In this document: positions 22,424 to 34,764 of the stretch, one piece after another | Numbering within the stretch: the first letter of the stretch is position 1 | Layout of the letters: each line of letters opens with the position of its first letter | Source: Nereocystis luetkeana | Taxonomy: Eukaryota; Sar; Phaeophyceae; Laminariales; Laminariaceae | DNA: 64,000 bases | Assembly (NCBI GenBank): GCA_031213475.1 | Contig: JARUPZ010000019.1 | Coordinates: 5,559,896-5,623,895, forward strand | Direction of reading: 5' to 3' | Made by a program: the position numbers and the translations under genes | The notes under the pieces: generated by a model | Database searches by the model: none | What the model was told of the DNA's origin: nothing | What the model saw: the letters and a program-made list of their open reading frames with translations, nothing else

Positions 22424-24294
22424 TGACAGGAGTGAGAGAGGAAAGAAGGGCGAATATAATACCTGGTAATTGAGCAGAAAAATGAAACAAAAAAGCTAAC
22501 TATTAACTGAGCTGCGATAAATAATTTCACGTCCAACAAGACACACGGGTTCTTGTTTAGTCTCATGGGGACAAGTGATGTTTTATTTAGAGGACTACAG
22601 ATTCACCAGTGGTACAGCAGTCAGTGCTGGTCGGGCCACCATCGTCGGATTTTTCTTTCCCCTGATTTTTTTTTCACTCTCATGTTTTTTAGTTCGTGAA
22701 GTTGTTTCCCAAGTTACAAATGCTTGTATACTTGTATGCCGTAATTTCGTGAACTCCCCAGTTTTGCACCCTGTTATTTTGTCATATTTATTTTTTCAGG
22801 TTGCCCTGCTTTTCTTCTTTTTCGTAACGAAAAAAAAAAAAAGTTACGTAGAAAAAAAAAAAAAGTAACAGTTTTTGACAAGAACGGCCCTCTCATCCAG
22901 CAGCAAAAACAGCAGTGACAGCAACAGGCAGGCCGTCCGAAGACGATAGGCGGTAGGTACTCAATCGCCGCCAGCTCTAGGAGTGTGTTACCTCGGAGTG
23001 GACAGCACAGCGCCGCGGACGATATTAAGCGGTCCTTCCGGCGTTCGGGACTCTCTTAAAGAACGGGCGTTTGAATGAAAAACGACACCTCCTGTAATAC
23101 CAGCGTATATATGATGGTACGAAGCATATAGAGTGCAAAGTATTTGATGCTGCATGGCGTTCACGTCACGTCATTGTTGTACAAGGCGCTGTTAATAGGG
23201 CGTGTGTTGCGTGCGCCAATTGAGGGTATCTGCGTGCGGTCGCCGCGTGCTCTGCCTTCCGCGGCAAACAAAAAAAACATCGCACACGCCCGCGTCACGA
23301 ATAGCAAATAAGACACAAAAATCGCGGAGAGGAGCGAAAACGCCGGAAGAAAAAACAAACAAAAGCACGTATTGACGACGGCGAGAAGAAGCAAGACACA
23401 GGTGCATCCCACGTACTATATACCAGGTATACTGCTTAGTCACGCCCCCTTTCGAGCGCCGGCAAACACGGCGGAAGGAAAAATACATTTTTTTTAACTT
23501 TTATATATATTTTTTTTCATCCTCTATCCAAACGAACTCGATTTAACACTCCACGCTTTCCCCAGCTGCATCTGCGGCCAGGGCCTATGGACGCGACGAA
23601 CGGTATCAAAATACCAGCCAGACCGTTAGCACACAGCGGCACAACGGCGGCTGCAAATATGTTCCGTTTTTTTCTGGACACACAAAAAAAAAATCCCAAC
23701 ATTTTTCGTTTTCTGTTCATGAATAAACTCGCAATTATTTCCGTTTATCGGACGAAAAAAAAAACACGCTTATCTTGGAATACACTTTTACGCCTGCCCT
23801 TCCCTCGTAACTTTTTACCAGTCACCACATTGTAACCAGAAAAGCAAATAAGAAGAACGCGGAGGAGGTTATCATCATGGAGGGCTACGACGGACAGAAC
23901 CGAAACCACTCCATCTTTCCTGCAAACTCTACCGCTGTGCTACAGGCAGCAGCAGCAGCAGCAGCAGCAAAAACAACTGATGGGTCCTCAAACCGATTTT
24001 GATCGCGAGGCTACACCTCTCGATACCCCCCCCCCCCCCCTCCTCCCCAGAGCCACCCACCCCTCCATCCTCACACAGGGAACACAGCAAAAAATACTTT
24101 CGGATTAGCAGGACAACAAACCCAAGCCAAGCCGGTGGGCAAAAAAACGACTCAAGACGGTTACATACGCACGTAATGATACACCAACAACGGATCTAAC
24201 AAAACTACACCGACCGAGCTAAAAAAAAAAAACACGATGAAAGGCGGGAAGATGGGGGGGGGGGGCGGGAGGGAATTAAAATCTCGACCCCCCC

Positions 24295-24435
24295 CCCTCG
24301 AACGCTCCCAGAGAGCTTTTTTTCCAGAGCAAATACTCTGGCAACCTCCAGGCGCTGCTTTTCGCCGAGGAACAAAACTCCACCCTGCTTCAGGCAGCCG
24401 CTAAATAAAGCCATCAACGAACACGGTGGTGGCTG
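24295..24435 (-). pseudogene. Possible relic with an ABC-transporter-signature-like segment
   Basis: On the minus strand one frame reads GGVLFLGEKQRLEVARVFAL, followed by EKKLSGS. It resembles the ABC signature region (LSGGEKQR..AR) of ATP-binding cassette proteins, but the serine-glycine part is replaced by FLG. No Walker A, Walker B or neighbouring exon is visible. It may be a decayed exon fragment or chance. Confidence 0.2.
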
Positions 24436-25384
24436 CATTGGGAACAGACATCATAACATCAACAGAAGGTGGGAAACGAAAAACAAAATCGAGGGCGACC
24501 TTAATATCACCACCCCGGGACCCTCTACGAACCCTCACAAATCATCCAGGTTTTTGCCGGACAACAACCGACAAAAAGATCCTCGCCACGAAGGCTGGCA
24601 TCAATATGGCAGCCCCTCCCCCGCCTGCTTGCTTTTTGCCTGCCTGCCTGCCTGCCTACCTGCACCAACTAGAAGCAAAAAAACGCCTGCTCTTCCTCTC
24701 CCCCCCCCCTCTCGCTGCCCCGGCAAAAGCCGCGAAGGCAGGCAAGAGGGAACACAGAAAGCTAGCAAAGACAGGGCATCTCAAAACCGCACGCACGAAG
24801 AAGAGAAGACACCGAAGAGACCGAGGCAGAACCGCCTCGTGCATATCTCTCGCCAAAAATTGCTGTGATGCAACAACTATTGAGACGGCCACACAAATTT
24901 CACGGGAGGGAAAAGGGGGTGGGCGCCAGCCACTTCCCTCCCTCCCTCCCCCCCCCCCCATTTTCACTCGAAAAATGAACGCCACAAAAGCCCCCCCCCC
25001 CCCCCCCCGGTCCGCCTTCCACCTTCCCTACCCCCCCCCGCAACCCCTCTTCCCTGACAGAAACCCGAGAGGGGCGCAATCACGCACGCTGCCCGCCGGG
25101 TTCCATCTCTCGAAAAAAAAGAGCGTGCCGGCACGTCATCCCACCTAACATTTTTTTTTTTTTTCACATCCGCTACGAGCGAAAACCAAAACCACCCAAC
25201 AGCTCCTAGCCCCTACTCCGGCGGCCTGCATCAACGCCGCATGATAAACAACATCAACGCACCGGAGGCGAAAGTGGCATCGGTAAATGCTGGCGGTAGT
25301 CCCGGTGCCTCCCCTCCCATCCCAAGCCATCCCGTGAGATCATGGTCCGGGGAGGAGAGAGGCGGAGGAAGCGTACCCATGTTG

Positions 25385-25615
25385 CTTGCCTTCAGTCATT
25401 TGACCATTGACCACGCATCTCTTTCGAGACGGAGCACCTGTCCTACTCCTAACAAGAGACACCTCCAACAGTTGGGGCGCTCACCACTCATGCCTCGCAT
25501 GGCTGTAGCTGTATAGCCTCAGACCCTCCCCGGGGAGTTTTCATGATCAAGTATGGCCGTAGTCGTACGGCGGCCGTAGACCATCGCGCCCCTACAATGC
25601 CGGGACGGAGCACGT
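25385..25615 (+). repeat. M6 copy followed by M3 fragments
   Basis: 25385-25490 carries CATTTGACCATTGACCACGC, TTTCGAGACGGAGCACC, TCCTACTCC and AAGAGACACC. It is followed by two short M3 5' pieces (GCATGGCTGTAGCTGTAT and TATGGCCGTAGTCGTACGG, CTACAATGCCGGGACGGAG). It lies just beyond the pyrophosphatase stop codon. Confidence 0.65.
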
Positions 25616-25696
25616 GGGGGGGGGGGGAGGGTTTCAACAAAAACGACACTTTTTTTTTCTTATTTTCGCCCGATACACAGCCCTTTCCCTTCCACC

Positions 25697-28600
25697 TCAC
25701 GCGATGAGAGAGGTGGGGTAGACCCCATCCTCACCGCCCGCCCCTTCGTCGTCGTCCGCATCGTCCGCGTCGTCCGCGTCGTCCGCGTCGTCCGCGAAGG
25801 CGTCGATGACGCCCTCCGGCTCGATGTCGGAGGCGAGGTCGCTCAGCCTCGACACGGAGAGGTTGTGCTTGATCTCCCCCCCCAGCTCGGCCTTGCCCAC
25901 CAGATTACGCCACGACATGTGGCACTCCGAGACAACCTTGTTTGTAGGCGGTAGCGGTAGTAGGCGGCAATAGGCGGCGACGGTTATGTAGGCAGTGCCG
26001 CATATTGGTGTTGGCGGTTATATGTAGGGAGTAACGGTTATCGACCGCGACGGCTATTTAGGCGTTGACGGTTACAGACGCAGCGACGGTTATATGTAAG
26101 AGGTGGCGGTTACAGGCGGTGGCGGTTTAAATTGGAGGTGACGACTATCGACCACGACGGTTACATAAGGCGGTGGTGGATATCGACGGCGACGGTTATG
26201 TAGGCGGTGCCGGGTTGTAGGCGGTGGCGGCACTAGGCGGTGGGGGTTACAGGCCTTGACGGTAGGGAACACGCGGATACTCTTGGCCCGCGGGTCAACT
26301 GATGCCGTTCCTCTTACACACCATGCTACGCTGCGAAAACCAAAAAAGCGCGTATATACGCTAGGCAAAGGAGCCGGCTTGCCCCAGCAGGCTGTTCGCA
26401 GGTGTAGTAGACATTTCGACACATATTGATCTTCTCACAATGCGCTTCTGCCGATGCTCGTAAACAAAATCATTTTTTGAAAAATCTGGGAATCCGAAAT
26501 TCGAACGAATCACGCTCGAAAAACGACAAAAAAGCGTCAGCGATCGGACAAAGAGGTCAAAAAGAGAGCAGAAGCGTGTGCCACGTTCGACACCTCTGAA
26601 CAAGCAAAAACACCCCTCCCTCCTCGCGCTTGGAGCAAGCAATGTCTGCCTGGTCGGTGAAAACCCGCCGTGCTCCGTCCCGGCATTTTACGAATGCGAG
26701 GGTCTATGGCCATACGACTACGGCCACCCACGACATGAGTACGCCCCTCTACCGCCTCCCTGTACCCACCTTCATCGCGTATGATCGTTCCATGCACCGC
26801 TCGTCCAGCGCGAACTTGTTCAACGGCTTGCCGTCGGGTACCTTGTACCTGCTCAAATAAATAGCAAAAAACGAGCACACAGCACGAAAAAAGAGCCGGG
26901 AAAATCGGAAAAAAGCGAAAATACAACTACACACCAGGCACCAGGTGTGTCTGTACGTCTACATGTATATACTTCTACCCGGGCAAGCAATATAAAAAAT
27001 AACAGAAGCCTGTCTGGGTAGATAAGACAGGCGCATGGTAGTAGTCACAGTTCCACAGAACTGCAGTGTTACAGCAGTATTTATGAAAACTGACTCCAGG
27101 CGACTACACACTACCCATCACAAGAACTGAAACGCAAAAGTGAATGTTCAAAATTCAAATGTATATCAGGTATTCGTCATAAAAGGCGGCGGCCGACTGA
27201 CTTCTTCCCTCCACCACAACACGGAAAAGGGTCTCTACCCTCCCCCGGCGGCGCACTGGAACCGCGGCAGCATCAGTTTATCAGTATCGGAACCGATATC
27301 AACATAAAATCGCAGTGGGCATCCATCCCCCCAACAGCGGCGTTCACATACACCATTCGGTGTAGGACTCGACTTTGACGATGACTTCAGGTGAGAATAC
27401 CAACAAACAACAACAACAACAACAACAACAGCAACAACAGCAACAAACACCCCCCACCACCAACACCAACACCACCACCACCACCACCACCACCACCACC
27501 ACCAACAATCATATTTTCTCACGTGCGGAACCACTCGCGGATGGCCGAGACCACGCCGGGCAGAAGACGTTCCACGTCTTCCACGTCGTTCAGCTCCGGC
27601 GCCCACCGGTCTTCCTTGTCAATCACGATCACCTTCCAGTCCGTCTCGTCTGTATATCGATTTCGCGGAGTGGAGTAGGGCGGGTTGTGGGTTGGCGGGA
27701 AAGAAAACGGAGAGGGTTCCGGCCAGGGGCGAACGCGACAGACGTTGTTGGCGAGCGCAGAGAAAGACTAGTGGGGGGGGGGGGTGTACTCGAGAGGAGA
27801 GATGTACTCGATCTCATGCGTGGCCGTAGTCGTATGACCATAGAGTGCGGGGGAGGGGGGGGGGGGGGGGGGGGGGTAATCATGTCATGCATGGCCGTAG
27901 TCGTATACGTCTCACAAGCCCCCACTAGGAGGGGGAGAGGGGGGGGGGGGGGGGGGGGGGGGGGGCGTCTGGGGCTTGAAAATGAAGGCCGAATGTGCCA
28001 CCTGAAAACCGCATCGGCACAACCAAAGGCGCATTTCATCTCTGAGCGACTCTGCTCCACACAAAAAGTCTCCTCTCCCCCACACCCTCCCCTCCACACA
28101 AGGTAAGGCAAGGCAAGGAAAGGCGTAGCCGGGCGAGGTGAGGGAAACGAAGGATAGAAAGCAAAAGAGGCAACACATTTGTTTTCTCAAGTAGAGAAGG
28201 CAAAGCAAAAGCCAATCTGAACAAAGTTAAAACCCAAGCAACACAAAAAAAACTCATCAGAGCAGAAGCAAAATAACGCAAAAACCGAACCAAACCACAC
28301 AAATACAACGCGGCGAAGCAAGGCAAGGCAAGGCAAGGCAAGACAAGGCAACCGCACCGCTTTCAACGGCAGCAACAGCCATCCATGCCTCGCAGAGCGC
28401 GCCCCCCCCCCCCCCAACCCCCCTCCCCACCCCCCACGCCCCCCCACGGCCCACCTTCGTCGATCATGGCCAGCACGCCCAGCACCTTGACCTGCCTCAC
28501 GTCTCCCGTGGCAACGATGCGGAGACCGATCTCGCACACGTCAAGGGGGTCATTGTCGCCCTGGTAGCCGGTGTCCGGGTGGACGTGGTCTGGGTCCTCC

Positions 28601-30334
28601 CAAGTTCGCGGGAAGCACCCGTAGTTGAAAAAGATGTCGCCCTGCAAGCCAACGGAAACGTACGTATGATAACGTAAATAAGGGGGGGGGGGGGGGGGTA
28701 CACCGATAGAGGAAGGGGGGGGAGGAGAAGGGGAGAGGAGGGAGGGGGGATAAAACGGAAGGGGGAGGGAGCGTGTTAACTTCAGCCGTGAGTTAGACAA
28801 GGGTCTGGGTCAGAACATGAAATAAATCATCACAAGTGAAGTCAGCGCTTGATTTTCTTTACAGACAACCCGGGGGGGGGGGGGGGGGCATGAACGATAG
28901 CGTAGCCGGACACACTACAAAGCGAGAAAGGGACAGCATACGCCATATCGGAAATCGTGGAGTAGATGCGGTCAAAGCCCAATAGCAAACGTAGCCTTCT
29001 CCCTCTATCGCAAAAACAGGTGCCACTCCCCCCCCCCCCCGCCCCTCCCCCACGCCCCCCACCCCACCCACCCCCCTTGCCCTCCCTGCCCCTCCCCTCG
29101 CCATCAAACCCTTCTTGGTGTCCTGCTTGATCGGGTTGCCGGCCTCACCCTCACCCCACCCACCCTCTACTCCGCCCCCCCCCCCCCCCCCCCCGCGGGG
29201 TTGCAAGGCAATAAAACTCGCCTTCTTGAACTCCCTGAGCAAACCCTTCTTGGTGTCCTGCTTGATCGGGTTGCCGGCCTCCGTGGTGGAGATCTCGAAT
29301 TTCTTGCGGGAGCAGCGCGGGATTTCGCACACGAAGTTAAGGTTACCGGTCGCCTTGTCGTCCTCGTCACGTACGTAGAGAGGGATGTCGTGCCACACAG
29401 AGATCACTTGCTCGCTGCCGAGGCAGCAAACACAAGGAGGGGGAGGGGAGGAGGGGAGGGGGGGGGGGGGGGGGGGAGGGGTCAAATGGAGTTTCAGAAC
29501 TGGTTGCGTTGGCGGGGGCTTGGCTGGCGGAAGGGCAGGGCACCCGCTCGACGGTAGGGGGATTAAATCAATCCGGACACAGCAGGCGCAGAACGTCACG
29601 CGCACACGCGCGGTTGGCCGGCAACATCACAACCATCGTCAGTATCACCATCGCCGTCTTCATCGATCGCCGTCGTCATCGTCATCCAACATTATCAACA
29701 CCCATCCATCATCAACAGCAACACCATCGTCGACATCACCGTCAGTACCACCGTCGCTTATCGCCATCACTACACACCCGTCACTTCCGACCAATCATCA
29801 AGCGTATGCTACGGTACACGGGGTGCAACTGTAATTTTTCGAGGATTCTGTCATATCTCGACGGGCTCTCTTATATCTCACCGAAACACTGCCTTTTAAC
29901 AAAACAAAAAATGGCACACTTGACCCGACGAGCCAACCCCATATGGCCCATCGTACGTCTGCGACGAAAAATATTTATAAAACACGCGATGTGGGGTTTT
30001 CTTTCCGTTGAAAAGCCTCATCAGTCAGAAATACCCCTATGGCAGAACGCCTCATTATCACCGTCACCACACCGCATCAAACACCATCACCCCACACCAT
30101 CTCCACCAATACCACCATTCACCTCTCGTCCCCTCACGACCACCCCACCCCACCCCACCATCACCACCACCGCCACCACCGTCGTCACCTGTGCGCGTGC
30201 TCTTCCATGGCGTAGCGGAGGCGGTAGTCGAGCGTGCCCTCCTTGCCCGTCTCGATGATGTTCAGCTTGTTGTCGCCGCTGTCCTTCACGCCCATGTCCG
30301 CCAGGCTCGTCGTCGAGGAGGTGTTGCGCTTCAT
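25697..30334 (-). CDS. PPA: Soluble inorganic pyrophosphatase (six exons)
   Basis: Exons are 30334-30189, 29414-29222, 28641-28455, 27649-27523, 26848-26770 and 25936-25697, total 972 nt, 323 aa, with all phases agreeing. The product is a family I eukaryotic-type pyrophosphatase that hydrolyses pyrophosphate to phosphate with Mg. Visible hallmarks are [66 protein letters not shown], the signature [11 protein letters not shown] (the metal-binding aspartates), [20 protein letters not shown], and [19 protein letters not shown]. The C-terminus ends in an Asp-rich tail (repeated DDA) absent from the core family. The intron after the second exon begins GC (AAG|GCGAGT) instead of GT. The start ATG (TCACC ATG AAG) has good context, and another ATG lies 14 codons upstream in frame. 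Without a clear targeting peptide from 30334 I favour a cytosolic enzyme, though an upstream targeting exon is possible. Confidence 0.93.
26625..26750 (-). repeat. M3 repeat fragment (reverse)
   Basis: GAGCAAGCAATGTCTGCCTG, GTCGGTGAAAACCCGCCGTG, GAATGCGAGGGTCTATGGCC and ATACGACTACGGCC, directly downstream of pyrophosphatase exon five (which ends at 26770), inside the last intron. Confidence 0.75.
27400..27510. repeat. (CAA)n and (CAC)n microsatellites
   Basis: CAACAACAACAACAGCAAC at 27405-27450, then ACCACCACCACCACCACC to about 27503, ending 20 bp before the 5' splice site of the exon ending at 27523. Confidence 0.85.
27780..27965. repeat. Two truncated M3 5' ends separated by poly-G tracts
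   Basis: GTACTCGAGAGGAGAGATG, TCATGCGTGGCCGTAGTC and then ATCATGTCATGCATGGCCG, each preceded by 10-20 G. Another G run of about 30 follows (27930-27965). In the intron between pyrophosphatase exons 3 and 4. Confidence 0.7.
29106..29281. repeat. 41-bp duplication of a pyrophosphatase exon end
   Basis: Positions 29106-29146 and 29241-29281 are identical over 41 bp. The second copy lies in exon 2 (encoding [14 protein letters not shown] on the minus strand) and the first lies in the following intron. The frame stays open from the exon through the GC splice site to the second copy. Confidence 0.85.
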
Positions 30335-32039
30335 GGTGACTGCTGGCACGACTGGCGCACTGCTATGGTTGTACATGCAATATCACATAGTACCAAAACA
30401 TAAGTGGGCGTTATTATACAGCGGTGTTGCGGAGGGGGCAGGGCAGAGAGGAAACAGGGTAAAATGAGTTTGCAGCGTAATGGGGATGAAAACTGATAAC
30501 CGTACGAAGGGAGGGTCGGGTGTTTCGCAACACCATGCAGGCAGTACCGGGACCGCAGATGGGGTTTGCGGGTGGCGCGACTCCCAACCCCCCCCCCCCC
30601 CCCCCCGCCCCTCCCCAATTCAATTCGATCTACCGCAAGCTCGTTCGGTTCTCGCTTCAATGAAAACTACTGTGTGATACCTGGAAATTCTTGACGGTAG
30701 CACCGGAAGAAGGGCGATCGCGAAAAATCTCAACGTCGTCCAAGAAATCCCACTTAAAGACAATCATCGACATCGCAATGTATCATACATTCGACCGGTG
30801 ACAAATCGTCCGTCATCACACCAAAACAAAACAAAAAAAAAACTCCGTTGTCGGGAGCGACCGGCCCCTCCAATCTACACGGTGACGGAGGCGCCGGCCT
30901 GCACATGCCTGGTCTTACTGCTGTTGGCGCCCATGGTGCCGTCCGATTGTCAGTTTTTTGTTTAGTTTTTTGTCTGTTTGTTTCCAGTCAAGATAGTCGT
31001 TGGCCTGCAAATTCAAAAAGCGCGACGACGATTGACGTCACAGCAGCTCACGCGGCTTAATCTCAAGGGTCGGTGGGAATTAGCTCTAGTTGAGTGCGTG
31101 CTTGCGAGAGGGCGAAAGAGAGGCGAGAACAGAGACGGGGCGAGCCTAGCAAAAGCAAGGCGCGTGCTCATCTCACCACCCCCCACCAACCCCCATCCCC
31201 ACCCCCCCTCCCTTTATATCGCTCTCTCCTTCCCTCTCGACCCCTCCCCCTCTCCAGCGTGTGATCGAGAAGCGTGCAAAAACACGGGCGTTCACCGGAA
31301 CGCCTTCTGCGAACGGACACGGCTTTTCTGAGTTGAATCGACACACGACACGTATTTCGAAAGTACAGCAGGAGTGTGGTGCTATATTTTTTTACCAATC
31401 CCCCGGAGGATACAAAAAAATAATAACAATATTGAGATTGCGAACCCTGCCAAAACAGCAAAACAAAAGCAACATTCTCACCCTCTAAATCGTTTCATGG
31501 TAAAATAAAAACCGGCTGTCTACGTTACGTCCACTAACTGAAGCCTCAGACTTTCACGTCGGGCCGCCCCCCCCCCCCTCCCCCCCTGAAACATGCCAAC
31601 CGAACCCCGCCAACGGAGAAACAGCCACAACGGCGGCAGCCGCAGGAGCAGCCGCAGGAGCGTTACGCATTGGCCGACAGTTTCATCGAGATTTGATGAG
31701 CGCGGAAACCAGGGGGGGGCGTAGTAAAAAGATTGCGCGAGCGAGTGAAAAATCGCGCTTCGGTTCGTTCGAGAGTCGGTGCCGTTTCCGAACAAAAGCG
31801 GTTTCCCAACAATTATTTTCCGAACAAGCGGTTTCCGAAAAAAACGTGTTCCGTACAAAGGGTTCCCGGACAAGATGCTTCTCGTCTCTGGATCTGTGAC
31901 CAAGCGGTTTCCGTGCACGCAGCGGCGGCGAGCCTATTGACACGGAGAGTTGAGAAAAGTCCGTCTCTTCATGCGAAACATGAAACGCTCCTCCCTACGC
32001 GTGCCCGTTTATAGCCGGACACCTGGTAGCCGGTGAGAT

Positions 32040-32290
32040 CTGTCTCGCGCCTGCCGGTACCAGCCGCACGTCAACAGAACCGCTATGCGCTACCTGGCAT
32101 GGCATTGCATTGTCTACTCTGCTCACTGCACAACAATGTAGTATCTCCGTGGCGTAGTTCTGTGACCACAGAGCTCGTTATCTATCCAGGATCGAAGAAT
32201 TGGCACTGACTCTGGTTGTGCCGGATGTCGACGGGTAGAAAGAACGGTTCAATGTCACGGACACACACACGACACCTGGGGTATATTCTT
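32040..32290 (-). repeat. M5 SINE-like element, copy 1
   Basis: Shares CTACCTGGCATGGCATTGCA, GTAGTTCTGTGACCACAGAG and a GTGCCGGATGTCGACGGGT segment with 36935-37215. A further reverse-oriented fragment lies at 60700-60800. On the minus strand the 37-kb copy begins with a perfect B-box-like GGTTCGAATTCC, which suggests a tRNA-derived head. Confidence 0.55.
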
Positions 32291-32714
32291 AGTGCGGTAG
32301 TTGAGAATACCGCACGAAATAATCTGTACACACCCGCGTGGTGAGCTATTATAATAAAAACTTAATGTTCTACTTTGAAAGTTTCGCGTGGCAGAGCAAG
32401 AGCTGCTAAGACCCCCTTACCGTGAAATAAATCGTCAAATATTACATAGCAGGTAGGGATAATATAGCATTAATAGTTGTTTGACGACATCTTGACAACA
32501 AAAATCCACATGACAGGTCAAAAACCTCATCGACTCCGATCGAGGTATACTTTGGGGGATACAATGGTGAAGACACAAAAAGGCGATCGGTATCAGTTTC
32601 ATTGCCCGAGAACACATGGTAATTCTGCGATGCCGCGCTCAATTTCGCTCAATTTTGCGAATTTCGATCTGAAATTTCAACCCCTTGAAAGTAAGGCACG
32701 TACAAGATTATAGA

Positions 32715-33550
32715 GTGCCGGCCTATTTAGACCTATGCCAATGGAAACGCGAAGTTCAAAAGTTTTTTTTCAAATATATCGCTTTAAAAAAACAGCCGAA
32801 AATTTTCTCGTACCGCCGCTATGGGAAAAAAAGAGAAAAATGCTTGATTTTTTTTTTTTTCCCCCAACGGCTGAAGGCGGCGCAATTTGTGTTTTTCTGG
32901 TCGCAAATTTGTCAACACGGTGATCGAAACCCGCTCGTGCGACGATCGACGCTCGATCTCGACATAGGCTCAGCCCACGGCCAACCCACTCGGTATCTGG
33001 CAAGCCCAACGAGTATAGATGACGGCCTCGAAGATATCAGGTGGATCCATGGTCTAGGGGGCGAGAGCTTGCCGGCGGCGTCCTACGGTATCCTCCCAAA
33101 CCTGAAAAAAAGCCCATTTTTTGCCATTCGAGACGGATGGAGAAGTTTTGTCTCCTGTTTTGTGCAAACCAGCGGCCGAATGTTTTTTTATCACACGCCT
33201 GGTCAGCTCCCGCCACATGACACCGGCCATGGTGTGAAGACGGTGACCCTAGGGTTGGTCGGAGCCCCTAACGAGCGCACTCCGTTCAGAATTCATGACG
33301 CAATCGTTGGTTTTGTTGATCGATGTCTGTCGAGGACTCGGAATCTCGCGGCTTCGAACCAAAGATCGGCCTGAGTTTTCCTCAAGCCGATGTTGTTGCT
33401 TTTTTTGGGCTTTTCCAAAAGTTAAGAAACTTTTTTTTTTTTAGGTGGCCCATAGAAAGCGTGTTCTGATTTTTTTTTGGCGGGTATCTTTGAAATTCAA
33501 ACTTTTTATTGCAACTTCGCTGTACCATTGGCATAGGTCTTAGTGTCTTG
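32715..33550. mobile_element. Putative ~830-bp element with long imperfect inverted repeats
   Basis: The left end (GACCTATGCCAATGG, AACGCGAAGTTCAAAAGT, a poly-A-rich stretch, GCTATGGG) recurs in reverse at the right end (CTATGCCAATGG on the minus strand at 33535, GCGAAGTTGC, poly-A, CTATGGGCC at 33450). The arms are about 110 bp. The interior has no transposase-like frame; an open frame starting only with TTG crosses it but lacks any recognisable motif. Probably a non-autonomous element. Confidence 0.5.
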
Positions 33551-33825
33551 GTTTTTTCTCAAGACTTTTGTTCGTTTTTTTTTTCTTCGCTTTTCGAGTT
33601 CTTGAATCGGTCATATTTCTCAGACAGAAAACAAGAACAAACAAGGTCCGGGGACTGAATACGTACGTTATTGCATGAACAACGAACGCCGTGTCAAAAT
33701 TCCGTATCCGAATTCGTAAAAGTGCGCGAGGCATGCATGGCCAATAAAGCAACAAACGGTTGTGGTAGAGAGAGGCTTAGTTAGTTAGCTGGCCCAGCTC
33801 GTGTTGTATGGCCCGTATTTATATT

Positions 33826-33951
33826 ATATTACGGGGGACGATAGTAACTAGGACCAAATATTGTTCGTAAAAATAGCGAAATATATACCCTGGTACCTGG
33901 TAGGTATTTATGTGTACCGTAGGTCCTATTTAATATGGCCCCTCGTAATAG
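33826..33951 (+). mobile_element. M1 MITE with internal TACCTGGTA insertion
   Basis: TATATTACGGGGGACGATAG to ATATGGCCCCTCGTAATAG. The centre carries an extra CCCTGGTACCTGGTAGG compared with other M1 copies of the same sub-group. Confidence 0.8.
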
Positions 33952-33994
33952 TAAAAGGTACGAGTACCAGGTAATACTATACTCATGGTATTCA

Positions 33995-34110
33995 TATTAC
34001 GGGGGGCCATAGTTAATAGGACCCAACATTGATGGTAAAAAGGTTTAAATATATAGGTTTTTATGTATACCATAGGTCCTATTAACTACTGGTATGGTCC
34101 CCCGTATTAG
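33995..34110 (+). mobile_element. M1 MITE
   Basis: TATTACGGGGGGCCATAGTT to ACTGGTATGGTCCCCCGTAT; centre AAAAGGTTTAAATATATAGG. Only 43 bp downstream of the preceding M1 copy, but of the other sub-group (AATGGTTAAATATATAGG type). Confidence 0.8.
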
Positions 34111-34537
34111 TATTAGCTTATGTTGGAGATGAGACCACATTTATTGGCTGGTCACGGGGTGGCCTTGAGATGGGTTATTACCCTGTATAGTACACTGCTG
34201 TACTCGTACTCGGCAATCGGTAATCGAACAATTTAGTAACACCAGTGATAAATCAGAAAGGTGGGGCGTGGGCATATAAACGAGAACCGTGTGACTGCTG
34301 ACTGCTGAAGTATCACACATGAAAAATATCACATTTTTATGATATGATATGATATTATACGACATCATTATGGACGGAAATATAAGGAACGTTTAGACAT
34401 CAACATGAAGATCAAGTGGTCTTTATATTTACGCCCACAGAGGTACTATAATTGTTGTAGGTACGACACGATATGTGATACCTTGGTACGTGACATGATA
34501 CCCTTCCCTTGCTTAAACCTGTACATACCAGATATAT

Positions 34538-34650
34538 TATTACGGGGGACCATAGTTAATGGGGCCTATGGTACACATAAAAAACTATATATATTTAAAC
34601 TTTTTTACTAACAATATGTGGTCCTATTGACTATGGTCCCCCGTAATAAT
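34538..34650 (-). mobile_element. M1 MITE (reverse)
   Basis: TTATTACGGGGGACCATAGT to CTATGGTCCCCCGTAATAAT, with the internal TAGGACC/GGTCCTA order reversed relative to 33995. Flanked by TTAT/ATAA-like AT-rich DNA. Confidence 0.8.
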
Positions 34651-34764
34651 ACGAGTTTATTATTGCACGTGATATATACATATTATATATATAGTACATA
34701 TATTTGCTCATCCCATTTATTATCTTCGCACATCTTCTTCTCTCTCTCTCCTTCCAACTCGGAA

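Larger units (their letters stand above)
20655..25696. other. Intergenic region, repeats only
   Basis: No joinable exon chain is seen over 5 kb. Contents are M3 and M6 fragments (20690-21125), a four-unit 70-bp tandem array (21950-22240), an M1 MITE (22311-22423), poly-T/poly-A stretches (22670-22870, 23490-23700), GGGGG/CCCCC runs (24015-24040, 24950-25040) and CCTGCCTG at 24630-24660. One fragment at 24295-24435 is listed separately. Confidence 0.5.

Noticed and set aside
26690..26730. GTCTATGGCCATACGACTAC resembles the 5' end of 5S rRNA
   Set aside because: Only about 15 bases match, it belongs to the M3 repeat in every copy, and the rest of 5S rRNA (including its internal promoter) is absent.
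27391..27678. Asn/Pro/Thr-rich open frame on +
   Set aside because: Reading of (CAA)n and (CAC)n repeats opposite a real pyrophosphatase exon on the other strand.
32685..33374. 229-codon open frame on +
   Set aside because: Starts with TTG, contains poly-Phe and poly-Lys from homopolymers, has no recognisable motif and lies within an inverted-repeat element.
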